Assembly (NCBI RefSeq): GCF_001045555.1
Contig: NZ_LFBU01000002.1
Location: 682,001 to 746,000 of the forward strand
Source of the DNA: Marinobacter subterrani
GTDB taxonomy: Bacteria; Pseudomonadota; Gammaproteobacteria; Pseudomonadales; Oleiphilaceae
Direction: 5' to 3'
DNA: 64,000 nt
Shown in pieces: positions 7,734-17,064 of the stretch; position 1 is the stretch's first letter, and every line of letters starts with the position of its first letter. The notes beneath the pieces are model-generated. The model searched no databases and was not told the origin of the DNA. It saw only the letters and a program-made list of their open reading frames with translations. Made by a program: the position numbers and the translations under genes.

Positions 7734-9137
7734 TCAGTTGCCTGAGGATTTTTTGCGCGGAATGCCGAGCCTCTGCCGGCGTTCCCACAGCGATTTCCGG
7801 CTGATGCCCAGTTTCTGGGCCAGCTCGGTCTCACTCATGCGGTCCTGGTTCTCAAGAACGAAATGCTGAAAGTAATCTTCCAGCGATAGGTCGTTGGCGG
7901 AATCCGCATCCCGGGTCCGGACCTGCTCGTTGTTGCCTTCCACCAGGGTTTCCGGGATGTACTCGTCGCCACCCTCGCTGTCCAGATCCAGCAGGGCCGG
8001 TGTAATCACGTCGCCGTCACACAGAATGGTGGCCCGCTCAATCGCGTTTTCCAGCTCCCGTACATTGCCGGGCCAGCGATGGCGCTCTAGAACTCGCATG
8101 GCCTCGGGGCTGAGATTGAGATTGGGCTTGGCCATTTTCTCACCCTGGCGCCGGAGAAAGCGGCGGGCCAGGCCGAGGATGTCACTCTGGCGCTCCCGCA
8201 GCGGGGGGATCCGCACCTGCATCACGTTCAGCCGGTAATACAGGTCTTCGCGAAACTCGCCGGTACGGGTCATGGCTTTCAGGTTGCGGTGGGTCGCGGC
8301 AATCATCCGCACATTCACCTTCCGGCTCTGGGTGGAGCCCACCTTGCGGATCTCGCTCTCCTGCAACACTCTCAGAAGCCGGGCCTGTGCCTCGGCAGGC
8401 AGCTCGCCAATCTCATCCAGGAACAGGCTGCCGCCGTCGGCGGCTTCAATCAGGCCGGTTCTTGCCGAAACGGCTCCGGTGAACGCACCTTTCTCATGGC
8501 CGAACAGTTCCGATTCAATGAGGCTTTCGGGGATCGCCGCGCAGTTCACTGAAATCAGTGGCTTGGCGGCCCGGGGGCTGAGCAGGTGCAGGGCGCGGGC
8601 GGCCAACTCCTTGCCGGTGCCGGATTCGCCCTGGATCAACACGGTGGTTTCAGTGGGGGCCACCTTGCGGATCAGTGTAAATACCCGCTGCATGGGTTCG
8701 CACTGGCCGAACATGATGTTGGCAGGATCACTGCTTTCCGGTGGTTCGGCATGGGCGGCCGGTTCATCGCCGGTGCCCGGGGCGGAGGGCTTCCGGGCCA
8801 GAATATTTTGCACGGCATCCAGCATTTCGTCATGGTCGAACGGCTTGGCTATGTACTCGACCGCCCCCATTTTCATGGAATCCACCGCCGAGCGCAGGCT
8901 GGCGTAGCTGGTCATGATCAGTACCGGCGTGTTGGGCGCCCGGTTGATCAGTTCCGTACCGGCGGCGCCGGGCAGGCGGAGGTCGGAGATGATCAGGTCG
9001 AACTGGTCCGGTTCGTGATTCTGCTCCGCTTCCTCAACGGATGATGCGTCGGCAACTTCATAGCCGGCGTGCTGCAGCAGTTTGCGCACCGCTGAGCGAA
9101 TAATGTCTTCGTCTTCCACGATCAGAATGCGAGGCAT
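7734..9137 (-). CDS. cbrB: CbrB, sigma-54-dependent response regulator
   Basis: 467-aa NtrC-type regulator. Receiver domain at residues 1-120 with acidic Glu8-Asp9, phospho-acceptor Asp52 and a conserved Lys in the Ala-Lys-Pro-Phe-Asp turn. The AAA+ domain follows with Walker A Gly-Glu-Ser-Gly-Thr-Gly-Lys-Glu, the sigma-54-contacting Gly-Ala-Phe-Thr-Gly-Ala loop, Walker B Leu-Phe-Leu-Asp-Glu, and the sensor/arginine segment. The C-terminus is a Fis-type helix-turn-helix (about 430-460). It lies 7 bp downstream of cbrA and directly upstream of the crcZ-like RNA, its expected target. CbrB in Pseudomonas governs carbon/nitrogen balance, amino-acid use and virulence traits. Confidence 0.95.
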   Translation of the reverse strand: MPRILIVEDEDIIRSAVRKLLQHAGYEVADASSVEEAEQNHEPDQFDLIISDLRLPGAAGTELINRAPNTPVLIMTSYASLRSAVDSMKMGAVEYIAKPFDHDEMLDAVQNILARKPSAPGTGDEPAAHAEPPESSDPANIMFGQCEPMQRVFTLIRKVAPTETTVLIQGESGTGKELAARALHLLSPRAAKPLISVNCAAIPESLIESELFGHEKGAFTGAVSARTGLIEAADGGSLFLDEIGELPAEAQARLLRVLQESEIRKVGSTQSRKVNVRMIAATHRNLKAMTRTGEFREDLYYRLNVMQVRIPPLRERQSDILGLARRFLRRQGEKMAKPNLNLSPEAMRVLERHRWPGNVRELENAIERATILCDGDVITPALLDLDSEGGDEYIPETLVEGNNEQVRTRDADSANDLSLEDYFQHFVLENQDRMSETELAQKLGISRKSLWERRQRLGIPRKKSSGN

Positions 9138-9144
9138 AGCAGTC

Positions 9145-12108
9145 TCAAGACCTTTGGTTCTGGCTGATGGCGGTGTTGCCGGTTTCGGATTCGTAGGCTG
9201 GCAGTCTCAGCCTTACGCAGGTTCCCCTGCCGGTTTCGGTATTCGCAGGGCTCTCCACCTGAATATTGCCATAGTGTTCTTCAACAATGCTGTACACCAG
9301 TGACAGGCCAAGACCGGTCCCCTTGTTGGGGGCCTTGGTGGTGTAAAAGGGCTCGAAGATGTGATCTAGCTGATCGCCGGGAATGCCGGAGCCCTCATCA
9401 ACGATCTCGATAATAGCGGAGTAACCGTCACCCTTGCCACTGACCCGGACGGTGCCGCCTTCGGGTGAGGCGTCCCGGGCATTGGCCAACAGGTTAACGA
9501 AGACCTGAACCAGGCGCTGTTCGTCGCCGAGTACCTGCAGTGACGGCGGGCAGTCATTGATGTAGTGAATGCCCAGGCCCTTGTCGCTGAGTGACAGCAG
9601 ATTGACGCACTCTTCAACGCACCGGTGGATGCTGACGGGTTCGTAACGGTTTGCCTGAGCATGGTTGCCGGTGCGGGCGAAGTTCATCAGTGACTGCAGG
9701 ATGGCGGAGATACGCCGGGTCTGCTGCTGGATCTGTTCGGCGGTGTCGAGAATGTCGGGGTTGTCGGTTTCCAGCTTCAGGTTTTGGGCCAGCGAGGAAA
9801 TGCCGGTGACCGGGTTGCCGATTTCGTGGGCAACACCCGCCGCCAGCCTGCCCACCGAAGCCAGCCGTTCACTGTGCATGAGCTCGTCCTCAAGCAGCCG
9901 GGTTTCGGTCTGGTCTTCCACCAGGATAATGCTGCCGCCCTCGGGATGATCCGGCCCGCTCAGGGCCGCCTTGTGGAGGTTCAGCCAGTGTGGCTTCCCG
10001 CGGAGGTCGAGACGGTGTTTGTACCGGTGCAGGTCTTCGCCTCGGTTGAAGTCCTCCAGCAGCAGGTGCCAGTGTTCCGGCAGGGCCATCAGCCGGGCAC
10101 CGACCACGTCGTCGGCGGAAATGCCGGTGAGTTCCTCCATGGTGTGGTTCCACATCAGGATTTCGCCGTCCTCACCCACGGAGCAGGCAGGGATGGGCAA
10201 ATTCTGCAGGGTCTGCCGGTAATGCCGGCGCAGGTTATCGAGTTCCCCGGCCAGCCCGGTCAACCGGTTCTGGTAATCGCCCAGGGCCCGTTCGACATAG
10301 CGTATGTCCTGCGCCGTGCCACCCTGGGCCATGGGCTTGAAGCCCAGGTGCCGCTTGACCATGTCCCGGGCAACCGCCGGCCCGAGAAGACCCGAAAGGT
10401 TGATTTCAACCTGGTCCCGCAGGCGCCTGAGCTGGTAGGGGCGATACTCCACGTTCGGCAGTTTTAGCTGGGTGAGCGCACGCTCCACTTCCCTCTGGGC
10501 CACGCCATGGCCCAGAGGTTCTGCCAGCTGGCGAACGAAATCGCTGGAAGAGGTAGCCAGCAATTCGCGGCGCTGGGGTCGGGAAAGGGCGCCCAGGGAA
10601 CACGCCTGGGCCGCGCTGGTCTCCTCACTGGTGTTACTGCTCAGGATGGAGACCAGAGCGAAGACGGTGATGTTGGCCGTCAGGCTTGCAAAGGTGAAGA
10701 TGTGCCAGTTGCTGTAATCCGGAATCAGCGGGGCGTTGAGCCAGGCCAGCAGATTGGCGGTGTGGGAGAACGGCAGAACCAGGGTGGCGACCCAGATGGT
10801 CAGCCCGACAATCAGGCCGGCGATCAGGCCGCGCCGGTTTCCCTCCGGCCAATAGATGACGCCCAGCGCGCCGGGCAGCAGCTGAAGGGTGCCGGACAAC
10901 GAAATGGCTCCCAGAATGGACAGGTCCAGGTTTTTACCGACCAGTTCGTGAAAGAGCAGGCCCAGGAAGATGATCACGGCGATGAGCAGCCGTTTGACCC
11001 ACTGAAGCCACCGATAGATGTCACCCTGATCTTTCGGAGTTTTCAGGGGCAGCACAACATGGTTCAGGGCCATGCCGGCGAGCGCCAGGGTGCTGACTAT
11101 CATCAGGCCGCTGGCGGCTGACAGGCCGGCAATGTACATAAGCAGGGTGAGTGCCGGGCTTTCCAGGGCCTGGGCGACACCGATGGCGAAGAACCCCGGG
11201 CCGGTTGTCACCGCCAGTTCCTGACCTCCCCACAGAATCAGCGGGACCGGCAGCGCCAGGAGCAAGAGATAAAGCGGCAAGCCCCAGCTGGCTTTTGCCA
11301 GGGCCTTGGGGGAGGGGCCTTCGTTAAACGTCATGTGGTACATGTGCGGAAGCACCAGGGCTGCAGCGAACGACATGAGCATCAGTGCCCGCCAACTGCC
11401 ATCATCGATGCTGAGGGTCATGGTGGCGGCCGCAGAAGTCCGGTTTTCCAGCCAGGCTTCAAGGCTGCCCATGCTGCCGAAGACGCCGAAAAGAATGACT
11501 CCGCCCAGAACCAGCAGCGCCACCAGTTTGACCAGGGAGTCGAACGCGATCGCCAGCACCAGGCCCTGATGGTTCTCGGCGTTCTGGTCGCGGCGAGCCC
11601 CGAACAGCATCGCGAACAGCAGCACAATCAGGCTGAACATCACACTGATCAGCCCGGGCGACGTATCGGGTGCCAGGATGCTGGCCGACGTGGTTACGGC
11701 CTGAATCTGCATGCTTAGAAGGGCCAGGATGGCACCCGCTGAGCACAGCGTCACCAGGGTGCCCGCCCACTGGCTGCGGTAGCGGTAGGCGAACAGATCC
11801 GCGAGAGAGGTCAGTTGGTAGGCACGGCCGATCCGCATGACCGGGTTCAGGAGCACGGGCGCCAGCAGAAACGCCCCGCTGAGCCCGAGGTAATAGGCCA
11901 GGAACCCATAGCCGGACTCGGCGGCCATGCCGACGGCGCCGTAAACCGCCCAGATGCCGGCGTAAACGCCCAGGCTGAGGATATAGATCAGGGGGTGGCG
12001 GACCCACTGGCGGGGCAGCATTCCGCGCTCGGTGACCCAGGCAATACCGAACAACAGCACCAGGTAGACCAGGCTGGAGAACAGCAGGCCAGAGGCACTA
12101 AAATTCAT
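9145..12108 (-). CDS. cbrA: CbrA, sensor kinase with SLC5-like transporter domain
   Basis: About 987 aa. The first ~500 residues are a sodium/solute-symporter (SLC5)-like membrane domain with about 13 spans. A linker (STAC-type) follows, then a PAS domain (around Met-Glu-Glu-Leu-Thr-Gly-Ile), a HisKA domain with phospho-acceptor His761 in Ala-His-Glu-Ile-Gly-Asn-Pro, and an HATPase with the G1/G2 boxes Gly-Ser-Gly-Ile-Pro and Gly-Thr-Gly-Leu-Gly-Leu. This architecture defines CbrA. The frame is open to 12147, but I choose the ATG at 12108 because it overlaps the cbrX stop and starts just before the first membrane span. His transport and signalling by this domain are known in Pseudomonas; the ligand here is unknown. 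Confidence 0.93.
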   Translation of the reverse strand: MNFSASGLLFSSLVYLVLLFGIAWVTERGMLPRQWVRHPLIYILSLGVYAGIWAVYGAVGMAAESGYGFLAYYLGLSGAFLLAPVLLNPVMRIGRAYQLTSLADLFAYRYRSQWAGTLVTLCSAGAILALLSMQIQAVTTSASILAPDTSPGLISVMFSLIVLLFAMLFGARRDQNAENHQGLVLAIAFDSLVKLVALLVLGGVILFGVFGSMGSLEAWLENRTSAAATMTLSIDDGSWRALMLMSFAAALVLPHMYHMTFNEGPSPKALAKASWGLPLYLLLLALPVPLILWGGQELAVTTGPGFFAIGVAQALESPALTLLMYIAGLSAASGLMIVSTLALAGMALNHVVLPLKTPKDQGDIYRWLQWVKRLLIAVIIFLGLLFHELVGKNLDLSILGAISLSGTLQLLPGALGVIYWPEGNRRGLIAGLIVGLTIWVATLVLPFSHTANLLAWLNAPLIPDYSNWHIFTFASLTANITVFALVSILSSNTSEETSAAQACSLGALSRPQRRELLATSSSDFVRQLAEPLGHGVAQREVERALTQLKLPNVEYRPYQLRRLRDQVEINLSGLLGPAVARDMVKRHLGFKPMAQGGTAQDIRYVERALGDYQNRLTGLAGELDNLRRHYRQTLQNLPIPACSVGEDGEILMWNHTMEELTGISADDVVGARLMALPEHWHLLLEDFNRGEDLHRYKHRLDLRGKPHWLNLHKAALSGPDHPEGGSIILVEDQTETRLLEDELMHSERLASVGRLAAGVAHEIGNPVTGISSLAQNLKLETDNPDILDTAEQIQQQTRRISAILQSLMNFARTGNHAQANRYEPVSIHRCVEECVNLLSLSDKGLGIHYINDCPPSLQVLGDEQRLVQVFVNLLANARDASPEGGTVRVSGKGDGYSAIIEIVDEGSGIPGDQLDHIFEPFYTTKAPNKGTGLGLSLVYSIVEEHYGNIQVESPANTETGRGTCVRLRLPAYESETGNTAISQNQRS

Positions 12109-12274
12109 TGGGGTCCCGCCGCCATTCGAGCCAGAAACCGATGGCAATCAGCCCGGCCCAGATAATGTAGGGGCTGTACCAGACGTTTCCCGGAGAAGTC
12201 CACCAGTCGAGGATGTTGGGCGAAAAGATATAGATGGCCAGTACCAACAGGAAGACCAGACGGTAGATATACAT
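12098..12274 (-). CDS. cbrX: CbrX-like small membrane protein
   Basis: A 58-residue frame too short for usual gene-length filters: Met-Tyr-Ile-Tyr-Arg-Leu-Val then a hydrophobic helix (residues 5-18), an aromatic loop (Trp24, Trp25, Trp32, Tyr33, Tyr36) and a second helix (36-49), ending Arg-Arg-Asp-Pro-Asn-Glu-Phe. Its TAG lies 8 bases inside cbrA, so the two genes overlap by 11 bp. A small gene with the same place and relation to cbrA, called cbrX, is described in Pseudomonas putida, where it couples translation of cbrA. The identity rests on position and topology, not on an alignment. Shine-Dalgarno is weak. Confidence 0.75.
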   Translation of the reverse strand: MYIYRLVFLLVLAIYIFSPNILDWWTSPGNVWYSPYIIWAGLIAIGFWLEWRRDPNEF

Positions 12275-12324
12275 CAGGCATGCTATCCGCGCTGAGGTGT
12301 GAGAAGGGCTTTATACCATGTCCC

Positions 12325-13197
12325 TCACCGGGATGTCAGGTGGATGGCACCTCTGCGCCAGTTCGCCTGGCCCCAGTCCAGCAGGGTTTCCACGCTGGCA
12401 CTCGCCAACGTTGGCGGCGGGTTCTGGCCAAGGGCGACCAGGGCCCGGAACAGGTTCTGGCCCGGCGTGCGGTCGTCCAGAGCCGGGGCATGGGTCTGCT
12501 TGCTGAGCTTCTGGCCCTGTTCGTTCAGGATCACCGGAATGTGCAGCCAACGCGGAGGCAGAGCCCCCAGCGCCCGGTAGATCTGCTGTTGCTGGGCTGT
12601 CATATCGAGCAGGTCGGAGCCTCGGACCACATCGGTAATGCCCTGATCAATATCATCGACGACCACGGCAAGCTGGTAGGCGTAGAACCCCTCCTTGCGC
12701 AGAAGGACAGGGTCATCCAGTTCGGCCTGTACGGTTTGGTGTTGTGGCCCGAGCAGCAGATCCTGCCAATGGCAGTCTTCATCTCTGAGGGCAAAGCGGA
12801 TTGCAAAAGGCTGGTCGCCGGAAACCGCTTTGCCGTTACGGCAATGATGGGGGTGACGGCCGTTGCTGGCGGTCAGTTCCTTCCGGGAGCAGGGGCAGCG
12901 GTAGGCATCTCCCTGTTCCAACAGCCGGTTGATGGCTGCCTGGTAAGCGTCGTGCCGCCGGGACTGGAACCGAACCGGCTCGTCCGGGAGCAGGCCGTGG
13001 GCATCCAGGCTCGCGAGAATCTGGCCGGTGGCCTCCGGAGGCTCTCTCAGGGGGTCGAGGTCTTCCAGGCGGATTAGCCACTGGCCGCCCTGGCTGCGCG
13101 CTTCCAGGAAGCTGGCCAGAGCGGTTACCAGTGAGCCGAAATGCAGCGGGCCAGTCGGAGAGGGCGCAAAACGGCCCCGGAACTGAGGGTTGTTCAT
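12325..13197 (-). CDS. gluQ: Glutamyl-Q tRNA(Asp) synthetase
   Basis: 290-aa truncated paralogue of GluRS that attaches glutamate to queuosine in the anticodon wobble position of tRNA(Asp). It starts with Arg-Phe-Ala-Pro-Ser-Pro-Thr-Gly and an HIGH-like His-Phe-Gly-Ser. A Cys-Pro-Cys...His-His-Cys zinc cluster is near residues 100-120, and a KMSKS-like Lys-Leu-Ser-Lys-Gln follows near 230. It has no anticodon-binding domain, as expected. It sits 61 bp after dksA and 50 bp before cbrX, as in Pseudomonas where dksA-gluQ are cotranscribed. Confidence 0.94.
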   Translation of the reverse strand: MNNPQFRGRFAPSPTGPLHFGSLVTALASFLEARSQGGQWLIRLEDLDPLREPPEATGQILASLDAHGLLPDEPVRFQSRRHDAYQAAINRLLEQGDAYRCPCSRKELTASNGRHPHHCRNGKAVSGDQPFAIRFALRDEDCHWQDLLLGPQHQTVQAELDDPVLLRKEGFYAYQLAVVVDDIDQGITDVVRGSDLLDMTAQQQQIYRALGALPPRWLHIPVILNEQGQKLSKQTHAPALDDRTPGQNLFRALVALGQNPPPTLASASVETLLDWGQANWRRGAIHLTSR

Positions 13198-13258
13198 GGC
13201 GGTCAGTCAGCCGGCCGCGCCGGGGAGGGCGCTGGCCGGCGGCTGTCGAATGGCCGGA

Positions 13259-13699
13259 TCAGATGCCGGTCTGGCGTTCGCGAATCTCGGCCAGGGTTTT
13301 GCAGTCGATACACAGGGTGGCCGTCGGGCGGGCCTCCAGGCGGCGGATACCGATTTCCACGCCGCACTGATCGCAGAAGCCGTAGTCGTCCTTGTCGATG
13401 CGGTCGATGGTCTGGTCAATCTTCTTGATCAGTTTCCGCTCGCGATCCCGGGTGCGCAGTTCCAGGCTGAATTCCTCTTCCTGGGTTGCGCGGTCACTGG
13501 GATCCGCGTAGTTTGCGGCGTCTTCCTGCATGTGATGCATGGTGCGATCGACTTCTTCCATCAGCTCCTGCTTCCACTGCAGCAGCAGATCCTTGAAGTG
13601 CTGCAGCATCTCAGCACTCATGTAATCTTCACCCTTCTTCATTTCGTAGGGGGTGAAGTTGGTAAAACGTTCGCGTGGTTGTTCTGCAGTATTTGCCAT
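13259..13699 (-). CDS. dksA: RNA polymerase-binding factor DksA
   Basis: 146-aa DksA. Coiled-coil tip with the Asp-Pro-Ser-Asp-Arg-Ala pattern (the DxxDxA acidic tip) near residue 80, followed by a four-cysteine zinc finger (Cys-Asp-Gln-Cys ... Cys-Ile-Asp-Cys) near residues 110-137. DksA binds the RNA polymerase secondary channel and with ppGpp lowers rRNA promoters and raises amino-acid promoters. The rrn and tRNA promoters in this window carry GC-rich discriminators of the type it controls. Confidence 0.97.
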   Translation of the reverse strand: MANTAEQPRERFTNFTPYEMKKGEDYMSAEMLQHFKDLLLQWKQELMEEVDRTMHHMQEDAANYADPSDRATQEEEFSLELRTRDRERKLIKKIDQTIDRIDKDDYGFCDQCGVEIGIRRLEARPTATLCIDCKTLAEIRERQTGI

Positions 13700-13878
13700 T
13701 GAACCCGGCCTCTTGTTTGTACTTCACAAGAACGCTTTGCTTCCCTCCGCGTGAGCCCCCGTGGCTGTGCGGTTTTAACCTGGATGAAGCATTCGTCCTG
13801 AAACGGGAATTTGCGGAAAATAGCAGATTAGTCCCGGGGGTGCCAGCCTTGTGACGCCTACTTTTGCATGGAGATCCT

Positions 13879-14610
13879 ATGAAGTTTCCAGAACCGCTGG
13901 TTGAAGGCCGTCTGATCCGCCGCTACAAACGCTTCCTGGCGGATGTGCGGCTGCCTGACGGCACCGAGATTACCGCCCACTGTCCGAACACGGGCTCCAT
14001 GCTGGGCTGCCAGCCAGAGAATGCCCGGGTATGGCTGAGCCGCAGCGACAACCCCAAGCGCAAACTGCCCTACACCTGGGAACTGGTGGAGGCGGTGCCG
14101 GGGCAGTTGGCCTGCGTGAACACCGCCCGCCCGAACGCCCAGGCCCTGGAGGCCGTGCAGGCGGGGGTTGTTGTGGAATTGTCCGGCTATCCGGCCGCCC
14201 GGCCCGAGGTGAAGTACGGCGCGGAGAAAAGCCGCATTGATCTGCTGCTTTCCGGCCATGGGTCGGCGGCAGACGCCTGGGTGGAGGTGAAGAATGTCAC
14301 CCTGGCAGAAAACGGCCAGGGGTTTTTCCCGGATGCGGTGACCGAGCGCGGTCAGAAGCACCTTCGTGAGCTGATGACGCAGGTTGAGCAGGGGGATCGC
14401 GCCGTGCTGTTTTTTGTCGTCAATCACACCGGAATCGAAACGGTTCGCCCCGCGGACCAGATTGACCGGAAATACGGCGAGCTGCTGCGCGAGGCCTGCG
14501 ATGCGGGAGTGGAAGTGATCGCGTATCGGGCTGACCTGTGCGGAAGCGATGGCAACCCGACGGGGGTGCTGACGCTCACCGAATCGGTGCCGGTTATTCT
14601 GGAAGTCTGA
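13879..14610 (+). CDS. sfsA: Sugar fermentation stimulation protein SfsA
   Basis: 243-aa SfsA-family protein, an OB-fold plus a PD-(D/E)XK-like nuclease fold; exact function is unsettled (DNA binding and regulation of maltose genes proposed in E. coli). Family blocks seen: Arg-Tyr-Lys-Arg-Phe-Leu-Ala-Asp-Val, the Cys-Pro-Asn-Thr-Gly-Ser-Met motif, and Trp-Val-Glu-Val-Lys-Asn-Val-Thr-Leu carrying the nuclease-like Glu/Lys. I use the second ATG (13879) because ggagat lies seven bases upstream. It ends 17 bp inside the convergent Rieske gene. Confidence 0.92.
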   Translation: MKFPEPLVEGRLIRRYKRFLADVRLPDGTEITAHCPNTGSMLGCQPENARVWLSRSDNPKRKLPYTWELVEAVPGQLACVNTARPNAQALEAVQAGVVVELSGYPAARPEVKYGAEKSRIDLLLSGHGSAADAWVEVKNVTLAENGQGFFPDAVTERGQKHLRELMTQVEQGDRAVLFFVVNHTGIETVRPADQIDRKYGELLREACDAGVEVIAYRADLCGSDGNPTGVLTLTESVPVILEV

Positions 14611-14965
14611 TCTCGATCTGGCCGTCCCGTTCCCTCAGGTCCAGTTGGGTGAGGGCGTCACCCTGGCAGGGGCCGGCGATGCACTCGCCATCGGAGGGTT
14701 TGAACAGGGCCCCGTGGGTCGAGCATTGGATAAACAGGTTGTCGGAATCCATGAACCGCCCGGGCATCCAGTTCAGCTCGATGCCCAGGTGCGGGCAGAT
14801 GTTGAGGTAGGCCCGGGGTGTGCCGTTATCCAGGAACACAAACCCGTTGAGGGGCATGCCTGCGGGCTCGCGGGCCTTCTCCCGTAGACGGAATTCGGCA
14901 AACTTGCCGGGTGTCAGCTCGGAAGCCGGGCATACCGGTTGCCACGGGCGCTGGTTACTGGTCAT
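14594..14965 (-). CDS. Rieske [2Fe-2S] ferredoxin-like protein
   Basis: 123-aa single-domain Rieske protein. The two ligand pairs are clear: Cys-Pro-His at about residue 57 and Cys-Ser-Thr-His-Gly about 24 residues later. The compact form, without transmembrane anchor or oxygenase domain, resembles soluble Rieske ferredoxins or NirD-like electron carriers. The partner is not identifiable. Its start overlaps the stop of the pentapeptide-repeat gene (ATGA), so the two are cotranslated. Possible roles include electron donation to a hydroxylase, not shown here. Confidence 0.88.
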   Translation of the reverse strand: MTSNQRPWQPVCPASELTPGKFAEFRLREKAREPAGMPLNGFVFLDNGTPRAYLNICPHLGIELNWMPGRFMDSDNLFIQCSTHGALFKPSDGECIAGPCQGDALTQLDLRERDGQIEIRLPE

Positions 14966-15330
14966 TTTGGCAGGATGGTGTAACGCATGCGGGTTCCGTG
15001 GTTCAGGGACATGACAATCTCGTCCGCCTCCAGCCGGTGCGGAAAATAGCAGCCGGAAATCTTGGCGCTGGCAATGCTCGCGCCTTCCATCCTGGATTTT
15101 GAAAAATCGATCCCGCGCAAATCCGTGCCGCGAAAGTAGGCGTGGCGAAAGTCCAGACCCCTGGCATCCATCCCCCGCAGGTCCAGGCCCCGGAAATCGC
15201 CGTGGGCGAAGCTCGGCAGCTCGGTGAGCTTTGCCTTTTCGACATTGAAGGCCTGCATATCCTCACTGCGAAGAAGATCGTACAGGGGGTGGCGGATCTC
15301 ATGTACTTCGTGTTCGCGCTGGTCGTCCAT
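14962..15330 (-). CDS. Pentapeptide-repeat protein
   Basis: 122 residues. From about residue 42 to 92 the chain follows the A(D/N)LxX pentapeptide pattern (Phe-Arg-Gly-Leu-Asp-Leu-Arg-Gly-Met-Asp-Ala-Arg-Gly-Leu-Asp-Phe...), with Leu/Phe every fifth position, predicting about ten right-handed quadrilateral beta-helix rungs. The ends are short and non-repeating. Some family members mimic DNA and block gyrase, but most are uncharacterised. No function can be assigned. It overlaps the Rieske gene by four bases and follows the kinase-like gene by 35 bp. Confidence 0.85.
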   Translation of the reverse strand: MDDQREHEVHEIRHPLYDLLRSEDMQAFNVEKAKLTELPSFAHGDFRGLDLRGMDARGLDFRHAYFRGTDLRGIDFSKSRMEGASIASAKISGCYFPHRLEADEIVMSLNHGTRMRYTILPK

Positions 15331-15365
15331 CTCGTGCCTCGTTCTGGCCAGTGGGAGCCTGGTTT

Positions 15366-16955
15366 TTATTTTCCGGTTTTATCGAACGGAATGCCAAGGT
15401 GCTGCCGGATGCGGTCAGCCACCGCCTCTGCAACATGTTCCTGATCCGTGTGCAAATGGATGGTATGGCTTTTTTCTTCGGCCGTCAGCGGTTCGAACCA
15501 GTCCTGTTGTGCGTCCAGGAGCTCTTCGGTGGCTTCTGAAGCATCGCCCTTCCGGTTGCGGATCCATTCCCGGCGCAAGGCTTCCGGCGCCTCGCAATGG
15601 ATCAGCGCAAAAGGCACGCCCCGGGATTCCGCCACCGCTGCCAGCAGTGACCGTTCCTGTTGTTTCAGGCTGGCCGCATCCACGATAACCGGCAGGCCTG
15701 CCGTCAGCACCTGTCCGGCCAGTTCTGCCAACCGTTGGTAGGTTTTCGCTGTCGCCTCTTCGGTGTAAAGGTTGCCGCCGGTTGGCGAGCGTGAACTCTC
15801 AAGCGGCGCGAGCCCGTGCAGGCGCTTGCGCTCGACATCCGAACGCAGGCGGATCAGGCCCAGCTCACCGGCCATGGCGGCGCTGACACAGGTTTTACCG
15901 CTGGCGGACAATCCAGAGGTTGCCAGCAGGTAGTGGTTGGGAATGGTGCTGTAATCTTCAGCCAGTTGGGCGTAATCACGGTAGCGCTGCATCAGGTCGG
16001 ATTTTTCGCCCTCGGTGAGGGACGGATTTCCCATGGTAAACAGTGCAATCTTGGCCCGGACCATGGCGCGATAGGCCTTGTACAGTGGCAGCAGAGGCAG
16101 GGCCTCAACGTCGCCCCGGTATTCCAGGTAGGTGTTGAGCACCAGGTTGGCCAGTGCGTTTTCCCGCCGGGATTCCAGGTCCATCAGCAGGAACGCGAGG
16201 TCGTTGATGACATCAATCCAGCGGAAGGGTTCGTTGAATTCGATGCAGTCGAAAACAGTAACGTCGCCTTCAAAGCGGGTGATGTTGGCCAGGTGAAGGT
16301 CGCCATGACACTCACGCACCAGGCCGCCGGCTTTGCGGCTGGCAATCAGGTTGCGATGGCGCTCGAAGGTGGACTCGGTCCAGGCCTTGAGGTTGTCCAG
16401 TTGCACCAGCAGGTCCGGCTCGTCAATCAGCGGGCGGATCTGATCAAAGTTTTCCTGCATGGCGGCAAGAACGGCCTCGGGCGTTCCCAGCGGCTTGTCA
16501 TCCGGTACCGGCGGCAACTGCTCGTGGAAGGCGGCAACCTGTTGTGCCAGGTCGGTCAGCAGCTCTGGCGCCAGCTCACCCTGCTCTTGCAGGCGATCAA
16601 ACAGCTGGCCCTGGTCGAACTGGCGCATTTTGATGGCGTATTCGAAGGCTTCGCCGTCACCGCCGAGCGCCGGGCTTTCCGGTGTGCCGGTGATCGGCAG
16701 CACCTCAAGGTACAGTTTTTCCGCCAGCCTGCGGTTGAGCCGCAGCTCTTCCTCACAGAAGTGTTTCCGACGCGCCAGGGTCGAAAAATCCAGAAAGCCG
16801 AAATCCATGGGTTTCTTGATCTTGTAGGCGTAATCACCGGTCAGGATAACCTGGGAGATGTGAGTCTCGATGATCTGGAAATCTTTGACCGGGTGGTCGT
16901 ACAGCTCCGGATTCTGCATGGCCAGAATCAGATTGCCTGGGGATGTCTCACTCAC
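15366..16955 (-). CDS. Bifunctional phosphotransferase-like / AAA-type P-loop kinase
   Basis: 529 residues in two parts. The N-terminal ~330 residues look like an aminoglycoside-phosphotransferase/choline-kinase fold, with the catalytic loop Cys-His-Gly-Asp-Leu-His-Leu-Ala-Asn and the metal-binding Phe-Asp-Cys-Ile-Glu-Phe-Asn. The C-terminal ~180 residues form a P-loop kinase with Walker A Gly-Leu-Ser-Ala-Ser-Gly-Lys-Thr near 345 and a gluconokinase/zeta-toxin-like core. This pairing is common in proteobacteria and widely annotated as a bifunctional APH/ATP-binding protein, but substrates are unknown. There is no sign that it confers antibiotic resistance. Confidence 0.85.
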   Translation of the reverse strand: MSETSPGNLILAMQNPELYDHPVKDFQIIETHISQVILTGDYAYKIKKPMDFGFLDFSTLARRKHFCEEELRLNRRLAEKLYLEVLPITGTPESPALGGDGEAFEYAIKMRQFDQGQLFDRLQEQGELAPELLTDLAQQVAAFHEQLPPVPDDKPLGTPEAVLAAMQENFDQIRPLIDEPDLLVQLDNLKAWTESTFERHRNLIASRKAGGLVRECHGDLHLANITRFEGDVTVFDCIEFNEPFRWIDVINDLAFLLMDLESRRENALANLVLNTYLEYRGDVEALPLLPLYKAYRAMVRAKIALFTMGNPSLTEGEKSDLMQRYRDYAQLAEDYSTIPNHYLLATSGLSASGKTCVSAAMAGELGLIRLRSDVERKRLHGLAPLESSRSPTGGNLYTEEATAKTYQRLAELAGQVLTAGLPVIVDAASLKQQERSLLAAVAESRGVPFALIHCEAPEALRREWIRNRKGDASEATEELLDAQQDWFEPLTAEEKSHTIHLHTDQEHVAEAVADRIRQHLGIPFDKTGK

Positions 16956-17064
16956 CGTACTCTCCTCGCGTTCCCTGAACCCATTGATTTTTCTTGCTCT
17001 ATCATAACGGCCAGATTACAGAAATAACACACAGTTGGCCTGCCTTCCTGGGCGATCCCTTCGT

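Noticed and set aside
15366-16955. Aminoglycoside resistance gene
   Set aside because: The phosphotransferase-like domain belongs to a widespread housekeeping bifunctional family; nothing links it to resistance.
15816-17027. 403-codon frame on the plus strand over the kinase-like gene
   Set aside because: The minus-strand product has clear phosphotransferase and Walker motifs; this frame is a shadow.
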